Below, piece after piece: positions 1 to 5,319 of a DNA stretch of 5,411 nucleotides (within the stretch, counting starts at the first letter, position 1; the number at the start of each line of letters is the position of its first letter). Location of the stretch: the NCBI GenBank assembly GCA_028679775.1, contig JAJRAX010000070.1, positions 1-5,411 on the forward strand. The letters run 5' to 3'. The position numbers and the translations under genes were made by a program. The notes under the pieces were generated by a model. It saw only the letters and a list, made by a program, of their open reading frames with translations, did not search any database and was not told the DNA's origin. The stretch comes from Methanothrix sp. (lineage in GTDB: Archaea; Halobacteriota; Methanosarcinia; Methanotrichales; Methanotrichaceae).

Positions 1-464
1 GGCCGGATGGCCTTCATGGCAATCTTGACGAGTTCATCTGTGGATTTCGTGGGATCGATATTGACGCGGGCCTCAATCATGGCCTGCTCGATTCTCCCCG
101 GCGGATGAGGGGTCTTGGTTTGAGGGTTGATGGCATTTCTAGCTATGACCCCGATGACCTGCCGCCGTTTGTTCTCGATGAACTGCTTCCTCTGCTCCGC
201 AGTCAGGCTGATCTCGCCCTTCTTGATTATGGTCTCGGCTATGGCAAAGACGTCTGTCGTTGCAAAGGCCTTCTTCAGATCTTCTTCTGGACTCCTGTCG
301 CCACGAGAGGCATTTTCGAAAACATCCTCTACCGCCAGGATCTCGTCCAGGTTGACGCTATCTCCTCGTTTCAGGGCCAGGGCCCCATCCGGGTCCACCA
401 AAACCTCAAATGTAGTTCCGTGGGTCTTGAGCCTGGCAGGAACTGCGTCATCCAGTCTGACCAT
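1..464 (-). CDS. Ribosome maturation protein SBDS (3' end outside window)
   Basis: This is the archaeal SBDS (Shwachman-Bodian-Diamond syndrome) protein. In eukaryotes SBDS works with the GTPase EFL1 to release eIF6 from the 60S subunit; an analogous role on the 50S subunit is inferred for archaea. I translated 154 codons from the ATG at 464-462. The N-terminal FYSH domain covers about residues 1-85 (RLKTHGTTFEVLVDP at 11-25, LDEILAVEDVFENASRG at 39-55). The helical second domain follows, with GEISLTAEQR (83-92), the family signature NPQTKTPHPPGRIE (113-126) and EARVNID (131-137). The frame is open to the window edge. Family members are about 230-250 residues, so the third domain is missing only because the window stops. 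The ATG lies 2 nt after the psmA stop and is preceded by purine-rich Shine-Dalgarno sequence inside the psmA 3' end (GAGG at 475-472, 7 nt spacing). Confidence 0.96.
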   Translation of the reverse strand, partial: MVRLDDAVPARLKTHGTTFEVLVDPDGALALKRGDSVNLDEILAVEDVFENASRGDRSPEEDLKKAFATTDVFAIAETIIKKGEISLTAEQRKQFIENKRRQVIGVIARNAINPQTKTPHPPGRIEQAMIEARVNIDPTKSTDELVKIAMKAIR

Positions 465-466
465 TC

Positions 467-1255
467 CTATGCCTCTCCTTTATCTCCTTTCTCTCCCTTC
501 TCGCCTTTGCTGGCAGCAACCGAGGCAGCAACAGCAGCCTTCATCCTTTCCACATATGCGGCTACTTCCGTCTCAGCGAGCTTGTAGAACTTCTTGTCGT
601 CCAGTTTAATGATTCCGATCTCAGTTGTGGCTGCCTCGACCTTGCCTTCAGCCGCCTTGTAGAGAGCCTCTAAACCGAGGAGGACTGCTTCATCCATATT
701 CAGGTCTTCTCTGTACTTCTCCTCGAAGACTTCCATTACTGACGATCTGCCTGCTCCAATGCCTGTCGCCTTGTATTCCAGCAGGGCGCCGGAGGGATCG
801 GTCTCAAAGAGACGGGTTCTATCCTCCTCTGCGCCTATGATGAGGAGAGCAGTGCCGAAGGGCCGGACTCCGCCGTACTGAGTGTACTGCTGCTTGAAGT
901 CACAGATCTTCTTGGCCAGGGCCTCTACTCCTATGGGCTCATCGTAGACCAATCGGTTGATCTGGCTTTCCACCCTGGATCTATCGATCAAGACCCTAGC
1001 GTCTGCCACCAGTCCTGATGTGGCGGCGCCAATGTGCGTATCGATTTGAAATATTTTTTCAATGGACTTGGGCTCCATGAGCCTGCTGGTGATTCTCTTG
1101 TCAACCAGTACCGCTACCCCGTCCTTTGCCTTGATGCCAACAGCCGTCGTTCCTCTCCGCACGGCCTCGCGGGCATACTCAACTTGAAATAACCTACCGT
1201 CAGGGCTGAATACGGTAATAGCCCTATCATAACCCATCTGCGGTGCCATCTGCAT
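467..1255 (-). CDS. psmA: Proteasome subunit alpha
   Basis: This is the alpha subunit of the 20S proteasome, forming the outer gated rings to which PAN/Cdc48 ATPases dock; it is cytoplasmic and non-catalytic. The product is 262 residues. The alpha-type signature [12 protein letters not shown]...FQVEYA spans residues 9-28. [21 protein letters not shown] (34-54, two short blocks) starts the Ntn-hydrolase fold, SIEKIF (64-69) carries the lysine expected in the ATPase-docking pocket, GLVADAR is at 81-87 and RPFG at 131-134. I chose the ATG at 1255 because GGAGG at 1268-1264 lies 8 nt upstream, an ideal Shine-Dalgarno; a GTG at 1270 would extend it by five residues but overlaps that site. It overlaps the 3' end of the Pop5 gene by 29 nt. 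Oddity: the C-terminus ends in an Ala-rich stretch and a Gly-Glu-Lys repeat (249-262) beyond the conserved fold. Confidence 0.97.
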   Translation of the reverse strand: MQMAPQMGYDRAITVFSPDGRLFQVEYAREAVRRGTTAVGIKAKDGVAVLVDKRITSRLMEPKSIEKIFQIDTHIGAATSGLVADARVLIDRSRVESQINRLVYDEPIGVEALAKKICDFKQQYTQYGGVRPFGTALLIIGAEEDRTRLFETDPSGALLEYKATGIGAGRSSVMEVFEEKYREDLNMDEAVLLGLEALYKAAEGKVEAATTEIGIIKLDDKKFYKLAETEVAAYVERMKAAVAASVAASKGEKGEKGDKGEA

Positions 1256-1775
1256 CCTCGTGTCCTCCACTTAAATCAAAAGAGGTCAGCCCCAGGTATC
1301 GGGTGTCTGATCCTACGCTCTTATCGCGGTCGTCCGGACAGAGATCGACTTTTACACCTTGGGTGCGGATAATACACCCTGAAACGTCCTTCAGCTCGAT
1401 TCTTCTTCCGTCGCTTTCGGCACTTAATTTACTCAGTCTTGGTAAATACTTTTCTGTAGCGGATTTGATAGTTCCCGAGATGCCTTTTGAATGAATTGCG
1501 ACTCGAATCCCTCGAATGGAATGGACGGCGGCGAGCGTTGCCCTGGTCTGTGGTATCAGGACATGAGAGAATCGGATCAGGCCATAGCGACCATTGAATG
1601 CGATAAGTTTGATCCGGTTTCTCGACGCGCCCTCGTCGCCGAATAGGGAAAACTGAGACGATGCGATCTCGCCCATCAGATCCTTAGGCTGGATGGGGCC
1701 GCCGGGCCCTTCTGTCTCCAGCTCGAAGGCCATGTACCTTCGTCTGGATCGCAGCACGGGAAACCTGCTTCTCAC
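1227..1775 (-). CDS. rnp2: RNase P protein component 2 (Pop5/Rpp14 family)
   Basis: Pop5-type subunit of archaeal RNase P, the ribonucleoprotein that removes 5' leaders from pre-tRNA. Pop5 pairs with Rpp30, encoded next to it, and supports the catalytic RNA. It has 182 residues. The N-terminus [14 protein letters not shown] (7-20) matches the family's typical 'LRxxKRYxxFE' opening and supports the GTG start at 1775. The core continues with [18 protein letters not shown] (54-71), [13 protein letters not shown] (77-89) and [14 protein letters not shown] (98-111), where the compact family members nearly end. About 70 residues follow, including [11 protein letters not shown] (158-168) and an acidic tail. 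The GTG overlaps the rnp3 TGA stop (GTGA), and GGGAG at 1790-1786 is a rather distant ribosome-binding site (10 nt), so re-initiation is likely. The gene's last 29 nt overlap psmA. Confidence 0.9.
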   Translation of the reverse strand: MRSRFPVLRSRRRYMAFELETEGPGGPIQPKDLMGEIASSQFSLFGDEGASRNRIKLIAFNGRYGLIRFSHVLIPQTRATLAAVHSIRGIRVAIHSKGISGTIKSATEKYLPRLSKLSAESDGRRIELKDVSGCIIRTQGVKVDLCPDDRDKSVGSDTRYLGLTSFDLSGGHEDADGTADGL

Positions 1776-2449
1776 AGCAGCTCAACTCCCGGGCCCACCC
1801 AATGTTTACTGTTTTGTGCCAGCAGCATCCCCAGCCGGCTCAGAGCTTCTTCTGCTTCCTCTGGGCCAAAGCCCGCCACTTCTGCCAGAGCTGCCAGGTC
1901 ACGTGGTGAACGCAGGTCAAGATGAGTTTTTGCTCCCGCGGTGATTATCGGGGACAGCTCGAACTTTCTAACGAGCTGAAGGTTACGAGAGATGGCAGCA
2001 AGCCATCGAGCCCGCGAGTTGCCGCGCAGATGGATCAATGGGCTGAGATCAAAGCCGATGGAGACCTGATTGAGTTTGGCGGCTTTGGCAGTGGCGATGG
2101 AGAGAGGTCGTCGAACCTCGCAGGGATAGACGAGCAGATCGAGATTCGGGTCTTCGCTGGCGATGTGGACGGTCTCATCTGTCACACCGCGTACCACAAG
2201 AAACGGATATCTGGTCCGCAGAACGCCAATACGGCTCTTGAGAGCTCTGACGTTGGATGCGACAACCTCTGCACCGACTGTAATCTCAATGCCCGTGACA
2301 CTCTCGGCTGCAGGAAGCATGAATATCCTGGAGGGGTCGCAGTTGCAGATGATGATCCCCTTGTAGCCGAGATTCCTGGCAGTCAATGCCATGCGACTGG
2401 CGGAGGATGATCCTTCAGGATAGACGTTGACGCATTCGTAAAAGTTCAT
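1772..2449 (-). CDS. rnp3: RNase P protein component 3 (Rpp30 family)
   Basis: Rpp30-type subunit of archaeal RNase P, a TIM-barrel protein related to the PHP fold that binds Pop5 and RNase P RNA in pre-tRNA 5' processing. The product is 225 residues, a normal length. Recognisable blocks are the start MNFYECVNVYPEGS (1-14), LGYKGIIICN (27-36), GVTDETVHIASED (88-100), DLLVYPCEVRRPLS (104-117), TAKAAKLNQVSIGFDLSPLI (120-139) and RARWLAAISRNLQLVRKF (146-163). The strongest match to the family is ITAGAKTHLDLRSPRDLAAL (169-188). The start ATG at 2449 overlaps the stop of the upstream gene as ATGA. No Shine-Dalgarno is visible in front of it, so translation probably depends on re-initiation by ribosomes finishing the COG1325 gene. 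The stop overlaps the GTG start of rnp2. Co-translation of the two partner subunits fits their known heterodimer. Confidence 0.93.
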   Translation of the reverse strand: MNFYECVNVYPEGSSSASRMALTARNLGYKGIIICNCDPSRIFMLPAAESVTGIEITVGAEVVASNVRALKSRIGVLRTRYPFLVVRGVTDETVHIASEDPNLDLLVYPCEVRRPLSIATAKAAKLNQVSIGFDLSPLIHLRGNSRARWLAAISRNLQLVRKFELSPIITAGAKTHLDLRSPRDLAALAEVAGFGPEEAEEALSRLGMLLAQNSKHWVGPGVELL

Positions 2450-2862
2450 ATAAGTTCATTGATGATCTTCAAGGCCGCCTCCCGCCGAGCGGGAAAGGTC
2501 TTGATGAGAGCTGTTGTATCCAGAGCATCTTTGGAGTCGGTGAGTCGCAGCATGCCCTTGTAAGCTGCCTGCTTGTCCAGGCGAATGTGGAGGTGGCTCT
2601 CGCCCACCAGCCTGTCCGGTATCTCCCGGCGCAGCTTTTGCAGGTCCTCAGCGGGAAGCTGCTCTCTAAGAATTGCAAAGAAGGTGGCGGCTTCCTTCTT
2701 TCTAAGAGCCGCCTCCAGTATTGTTATCTCGTTTCCGAAGTGTCCCTCTGCAGCGACCTTGGTTATTCTGTCCAGGGGAACAAAGACGGCGAGGGCCTCG
2801 CGAACGCGGACCTCGTCTTCTGTTGCTGCCACAAAGGCCCGGAAAGAGACCTTATCAATCAC
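2446..2862 (-). CDS. RNA-binding protein, COG1325 family (exosome-associated locus)
   Basis: Small archaeal protein of the COG1325 / RNA_binding family, described as having a double-stranded-RNA-binding-like fold and found in the archaeal exosome gene cluster. Its exact function is not settled. I read 138 residues from the GTG at 2862: MIDKVSFRAFVAATEDEVRV (1-20), VAAEGHFGNEITILEAAL (36-53), SHLHIRLDKQAAYKGMLRL (89-107) and KTFPARREAALKIINELI (121-138). The frame continues upstream to 3024, but those 54 codons overlap the end of the eL15 gene, are low-complexity Ala/Arg/Glu-rich, and do not look like the family. The GTG lies 1 nt after the eL15 stop and has AGGA at 2873-2870 with 7 nt spacing, which supports this start. 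The gene ends in an ATGA overlap with rnp3. The family assignment is good; the biochemical role is inferred from neighbours. Confidence 0.88.
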   Translation of the reverse strand: MIDKVSFRAFVAATEDEVRVREALAVFVPLDRITKVAAEGHFGNEITILEAALRKKEAATFFAILREQLPAEDLQKLRREIPDRLVGESHLHIRLDKQAAYKGMLRLTDSKDALDTTALIKTFPARREAALKIINELI

Positions 2863-2863
2863 T

Positions 2864-3451
2864 TTACTTTCCTTTGCCGTCGTGGGCTCTGATGCCGGGC
2901 CTTGTCTTCTCTGTGCCGAAGCCCTTGTGTCTCTGGCCTCTGCCCTTTCTCCCTGCGGAGGTCTTGCCGCGCACGGCTCTGCCTCTATGCACGTCGTTGC
3001 AGACCCAATTGAGGTTCTTATCATTCATGATTGAGGGAGCGCATGGATCGACCAGTATGACCTCGTAGAACTTCTGTCTGCCGTCCTCGGCCACCCAATA
3101 GGAATTCAGAACTTCCATGTTGCGGAACCGCCTTCCAGCTCGCTCCTCAGCGATTCTCTGGATGGACTTGCCCATGGTGATGGTGTTGACACCCATCTTG
3201 CTGGTCTTTCTGTTTCTCACGTAACGTGACTTCTGTCTGCCGCCCCTTCTTACCTTCACGCGGGCAATGATTATGCCCTGCTTGGCCTTGTAGCCGAGAG
3301 CTCGCGCCCTGTCCAGACGGGTGGGCCTATCGATCCTCTGAACGGTGCCTTCCTGACGCCAGGCCTTGAGCCTGCCCTGCCGCAGTTCGCCTACGTATCC
3401 CTCTCGGGGAGAGGACCAGGCTTCACTGATATAGCTGTAAAAAGACTTCAT
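2864..3451 (-). CDS. rpl15e: Large ribosomal subunit protein eL15 (L15e)
   Basis: Ribosomal protein eL15 of the archaeal/eukaryotic large subunit, which binds 23S rRNA. The 195 residues match the family's usual length and are strongly basic. Diagnostic blocks are [12 protein letters not shown] (1-12), [20 protein letters not shown] (45-64), [16 protein letters not shown] (67-82), [20 protein letters not shown] (96-115), [20 protein letters not shown] (116-135), and the basic tail with [16 protein letters not shown] (162-177). The ATG at 3451 has GGTGA at 3462-3458 with 6 nt spacing. It is the first gene of the minus-strand cluster and faces the only sizeable upstream gap, so the promoter for the six genes is expected there. 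The stop lies 1 nt before the GTG of the COG1325 gene. Confidence 0.97.
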   Translation of the reverse strand: MKSFYSYISEAWSSPREGYVGELRQGRLKAWRQEGTVQRIDRPTRLDRARALGYKAKQGIIIARVKVRRGGRQKSRYVRNRKTSKMGVNTITMGKSIQRIAEERAGRRFRNMEVLNSYWVAEDGRQKFYEVILVDPCAPSIMNDKNLNWVCNDVHRGRAVRGKTSAGRKGRGQRHKGFGTEKTRPGIRAHDGKGK

Positions 3452-3470
3452 CTCTCTTCACCCTTACCGG
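3448..3470 (-). promoter_or_regulatory. Ribosome binding site of rpl15e
   Basis: GGTGA at 3462-3458 on the minus strand is complementary to the archaeal 16S rRNA 3' end and is spaced 6 nt from the ATG at 3451. This gene therefore appears to have a leadered mRNA, unlike the two genes to its right. Confidence 0.6.
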
Positions 3471-3520
3471 TTCGACCAAATGGCCACATTCCGGAGTGAA
3501 GTGGGGGGATGAGATGATAG

Positions 3521-3537
3521 GAGATAAAGGTTTGGGA
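3521..3537 (-). promoter_or_regulatory. Putative BRE/TATA promoter of the rpl15e cluster
   Basis: On the minus strand, 3537-3521 reads TCCCAAACCTTTATCTC. This is an A-rich BRE-like stretch followed by a TATA-like TTTATCTC. Transcription starting about 25 nt downstream would begin near 3497 and give a leader of about 45 nt before the ATG at 3451, which fits the presence of a Shine-Dalgarno. The match to the TATA consensus is imperfect. An alternative is the TTTATTTAAG stretch at 3637-3628 on the same strand, which would give a leader of about 150 nt. Confidence 0.4.
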
Positions 3538-3620
3538 TGATGCTAGAAGTGCAAACAACAATCCGCTACGAAGAGCATCCCAACTGGGCCGATGCCTGTG
3601 GAACAAGCTCGAGTTGAAGG

Positions 3621-3637
3621 TTAAACACTTAAATAAA
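3621..3637 (+). promoter_or_regulatory. Putative BRE/TATA promoter of the acylphosphatase gene
   Basis: The plus strand reads TTAAACACTTAAATAAA here. The TATA-like core CTTAAATAAA (3628-3637) is centred about 26 nt before the ATG at 3659. Archaeal transcription starts about 25 nt downstream of the TATA centre, so the mRNA would begin at or just before the ATG. This agrees with the absence of a convincing Shine-Dalgarno. Confidence 0.5.
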
Positions 3638-3658
3638 AAGAGAGCAAGAGATAATGAC

Positions 3659-4285
3659 ATGCAAAGGCTAACCGCTTACGTCTCCGGCAAGGTCCAAAAG
3701 ACCGGCTTTCGTGCCAGGGTACTAGCCATCGCCCGCGACTTTGGATTGAAGGGCTATGTCCAGAATCTGGATGATGGGCGAGTCAAAGTAATAGCAGAAG
3801 GCGAAACAGGAGATCTGGAGAGCTTGCTGTCAGCTTTAGATATCAAGAACACAATAATCAACGTAGTTGACATCAAAAGTGACATTTCTCCTGCGACAGG
3901 CGATTTTGATAGCTTCGTTAAGGTCGTATCCGGAGGCGAGACGGATCAAAGACTGGATGTAGCTGCAGGACTACTTACGAAGCTCATCGTTGTAAACGAA
4001 AAGATATTGGATGAAATCAAAGCGACTCGCATAGAAATGACGGAGACCCGAAAAGAAATGACGGAGACCCGAAAAGAAATGACAGAGACCCGAAAAGAAA
4101 TGACGGAGATCCGTATGGAACTAATGGAGACTCATGAAGACATTAAAGGGGCGATTAACGAGTCACAAGAAGCTATTGTAAGCGAAATTAGAGAGCTTCG
4201 CGCGGATCTTAAGGAAAACATTGAAGGCAGGTTGATACGAATAGAATCCGACGTCTCCCAAATAAAAACAAAGGTTGGCCTCTAG
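3659..4285 (+). CDS. Acylphosphatase-domain protein with C-terminal coiled coil
   Basis: The product is 208 residues in two parts. Residues 1-91 form an acylphosphatase domain. GKVQKTGFRARV (10-21) corresponds to the family's GxVQGVxFR loop with the phosphate-binding Arg at 18, and GYVQNLDDGRVKV (32-44) carries the catalytic Asn at 36. Their spacing of 18 equals that of the classic enzyme (Arg23, Asn41), so hydrolysis of acyl phosphates is possible; the usual Gly-Val of the loop is Lys-Thr here. Stand-alone acylphosphatases are about 90-100 residues. Residues 100-208 are predicted helical and coiled coil: a perfect heptad MTETRKE repeat (127-147) with Met at a and Thr at d, then an amphipathic Glu/Lys/Ile-rich helix to the end. 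No signal peptide or membrane segment is seen. A TTG at 3614 would add 15 residues but crosses the TATA box, so I chose the ATG. The biological role is unknown; the coiled coil suggests oligomerisation or a partner protein. Confidence 0.82.
   Translation: MQRLTAYVSGKVQKTGFRARVLAIARDFGLKGYVQNLDDGRVKVIAEGETGDLESLLSALDIKNTIINVVDIKSDISPATGDFDSFVKVVSGGETDQRLDVAAGLLTKLIVVNEKILDEIKATRIEMTETRKEMTETRKEMTETRKEMTEIRMELMETHEDIKGAINESQEAIVSEIRELRADLKENIEGRLIRIESDVSQIKTKVGL
4034..4117 (+). repeat. Four tandem 21-bp repeats in the coiled-coil coding region
   Basis: Units are at 4034-4054, 4055-4075, 4076-4096 and 4097-4117. Units 1 and 2 are identical, unit 3 differs by one base (CGG to CAG), and unit 4 diverges at its 3' end. 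Each unit encodes one heptad (E-M-T-E-T-R-K), so copy-number changes keep the frame and lengthen or shorten the coiled coil by one heptad turn. Confidence 0.95.
4260..4273 (-). terminator. Possible U-rich terminator of the 310-residue gene
   Basis: Read on the minus strand, 4273-4260 is T-rich (TTTGTTTTTATTTG) and lies about 32-45 nt past the stop codon at 4305. Archaeal intrinsic termination depends mainly on such U tracts. It lies inside the 3' end of the convergent acylphosphatase gene, so the two transcripts would overlap slightly. Confidence 0.4.
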
Positions 4286-4304
4286 AGAATATTCAAGGCC
4301 TTAG

Positions 4305-5237
4305 CTAGCCCTTCCACTTTATGGTGTTGCCCTTCATCTTCAGCATTCCCATCTTCTCAAAAGATCTGGCAATCTCTTCTGCTACCACACTGCCGTCTAT
4401 GCTCAAATGCCACCTATCCCCGGATTCGAAATTGCACAGGTCGGCAAATTCCTCTATGTCCATCTTTCCCTTTTCGGCAGCATTTATGACGCCCATAGAG
4501 ACCAAACCCATAGATCTGATCGCGAGAAATTCCCTGGAAAATTCTTCCTGAAAATCCTCGTCAATTCTATCAAAAAGGGACGCTGAGAACTCATCTATGG
4601 TGATTTCATACATTTTTCCTAGATTCACCTCCATTCTCTGATAGACCAGAGGATCATCGGAATCGCAGTTATCATGATCGGCAGGAAGGCTTATAACAGG
4701 ATCATCCAGCAGGTTGCCAACCGGCGAGCCAAACACCAATTCATTTAGATCCATGACTTTTTCCGCAAAATCGAGGGACACTACGGATTCTACCATAGTC
4801 TCGAAGAGATTATCTTGGACCATTTCATCTGCCTCACCCGAAATTTCGTCTGAATCTCCAGAAATTTCGCCTGCCTCCACGGAACCTTCATTTATCTCCT
4901 CAGGTGGATCTCTGGGAGACCGGAATTTTTCAAGCATCTCATTCCAGTTGGGGATCAATTCATTCAGGTAGATGTCTCGGAATGTCTCATCCACTGCACC
5001 CTTTTCCAATGCAGCTTTCATGGCAGACAGATATCGCTCGCGCTTTTCGATTAATTCAGGCATTCCTTCCACATCGGATAGCTTCTCCTTCAATTCCGAG
5101 AGCTTTCCCTGAAAGGAAGCCAAATATTCTGTTCTGGCCACAACAAAGCCCTTGATGTCCACCTTGAGCCCAGCATCTTTCAAATAAGCTGCAACGGTTT
5201 TTGCCTCGTCCTCATAGAACTCTCCGACTTTAAACAT
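4305..5237 (-). CDS. Hypothetical acidic protein, possible C-terminal winged helix
   Basis: I do not recognise this 310-residue protein. The N-terminal part (1-105) looks like a compact alpha/beta then helical region: EAKTVAAYLKDAGLKVDIKG (11-30) resembles a helix-strand unit and KLSELKEKL (45-53) starts a long charged helix. Residues 109-141 are a low-complexity, strongly acidic linker rich in Pro, Gly, Ser, Asp and Glu, with EISG repeated seven residues apart (124, 131). Residues 145-245 are again helical and acidic. The last 70 residues (IEEFADLC..., WHLSIDGSVVAEEIARSFEK, then MLKMKGNTIKWKG) look like a small helical domain ending in a beta wing, suggestive of a winged helix; this is inference. 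No signal peptide, membrane span or catalytic motif is visible. The ATG at 5237 has no Shine-Dalgarno but a TATA box about 27 nt upstream, so a leaderless mRNA is likely. It converges on the acylphosphatase gene with 19 nt between stops. Confidence 0.8.
   Translation of the reverse strand: MFKVGEFYEDEAKTVAAYLKDAGLKVDIKGFVVARTEYLASFQGKLSELKEKLSDVEGMPELIEKRERYLSAMKAALEKGAVDETFRDIYLNELIPNWNEMLEKFRSPRDPPEEINEGSVEAGEISGDSDEISGEADEMVQDNLFETMVESVVSLDFAEKVMDLNELVFGSPVGNLLDDPVISLPADHDNCDSDDPLVYQRMEVNLGKMYEITIDEFSASLFDRIDEDFQEEFSREFLAIRSMGLVSMGVINAAEKGKMDIEEFADLCNFESGDRWHLSIDGSVVAEEIARSFEKMGMLKMKGNTIKWKG
4839..4869 (-). repeat. Short 21-nt-spaced repeat in the acidic linker
   Basis: GAAATTTCG occurs at 4840-4848 and again at 4861-4869, 21 nt apart, with similar flanking bases. 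It encodes the doubled EISG of the acidic linker and looks like a decayed in-frame heptad-length duplication. Confidence 0.6.
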
Positions 5238-5252
5238 AATCCGAAATCACAG

Positions 5253-5270
5253 TTATTGCATATTATACTT
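5253..5270 (-). promoter_or_regulatory. Putative TATA promoter of the 310-residue gene
   Basis: On the minus strand, 5270-5259 reads AAGTATAATATG. The TATA core is centred about 27 nt upstream of the ATG at 5237, so transcription would start within a few bases of the start codon. It lies about 30 nt from the end of the neighbouring transposable element. Confidence 0.55.
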
Positions 5271-5291
5271 GCCGGACGATTCTGGACATCA

Positions 5292-5319
5292 GTCAACTAC
5301 CCCACCCTAAAGGATGGGG
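5292..5319 (-). mobile_element. Right end of an IS200/IS605-type element with hairpin
   Basis: At 5319-5300 the minus strand forms an 8-bp stem, CCCCATCC / GGGTGGGG, with loop TTTA and one G-T pair. The hairpin sits across the final codons of tnpB and is followed directly by the stop codon and TTGAC. Subterminal hairpins beside the tnpB stop are the TnpA recognition structures of IS200/IS605 right ends, and the 3' part of the omega RNA is transcribed here. The exact element boundary is not visible; it is probably within a few bases of 5292. Confidence 0.7.

Larger units (their letters stand above)
3452..3658. other. Divergent intergenic region, no supported gene
   Basis: These 207 nt separate the minus-strand cluster from the plus-strand acylphosphatase gene and must hold both promoters. 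I see one TATA-like box for each direction and no tRNA, riboswitch or strong hairpin. A 70-codon minus-strand frame fills most of it, but its start lies at the acylphosphatase start, upstream of both TATA candidates for the cluster, so I do not call it. Confidence 0.7.

Noticed and set aside
105..609. Two 160-codon plus-strand open frames opposite SBDS and the psmA end.
   Set aside because: They are antisense to conserved genes, overlap each other in different frames and resemble no family; they reflect codon bias of the real genes.
1256..1270. GTG start for psmA at 1270.
   Set aside because: That GTG lies on the Shine-Dalgarno GGAGG of the ATG at 1255, which gives the usual archaeal alpha-subunit N-terminus.
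1922..2410. 162-codon plus-strand open frame opposite rnp3.
   Set aside because: It is fully antisense to a gene with clear Rpp30 motifs and has no ribosome binding site or recognisable domain.
2863..3024. N-terminal extension of the COG1325 protein back to 3024.
   Set aside because: It overlaps the 3' end of the eL15 gene, is low-complexity, and the family normally starts at the segment encoded from 2862, which also has a well-placed AGGA.
3614..3658. TTG start extending the acylphosphatase protein by 15 residues.
   Set aside because: It would place the TATA-like box inside the coding sequence, and the acylphosphatase fold begins right after the ATG at 3659.
3448..3660. 70-codon minus-strand frame filling the gap before eL15 and ending in an ATGA overlap with it.
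   Set aside because: Its start lies upstream of both TATA candidates for the cluster and sits on the acylphosphatase start codon; there is no Shine-Dalgarno and no recognisable family. The ATGA overlap is probably chance.
4034..4117. Tandem repeats considered as a CRISPR array.
   Set aside because: The units are contiguous without spacers and encode an in-frame heptad repeat.
5300..5319. Hairpin read as a bacterial-type terminator.
   Set aside because: No T tract follows it on either strand, it overlaps the tnpB stop, and its position fits an IS200/IS605 right-end structure better.
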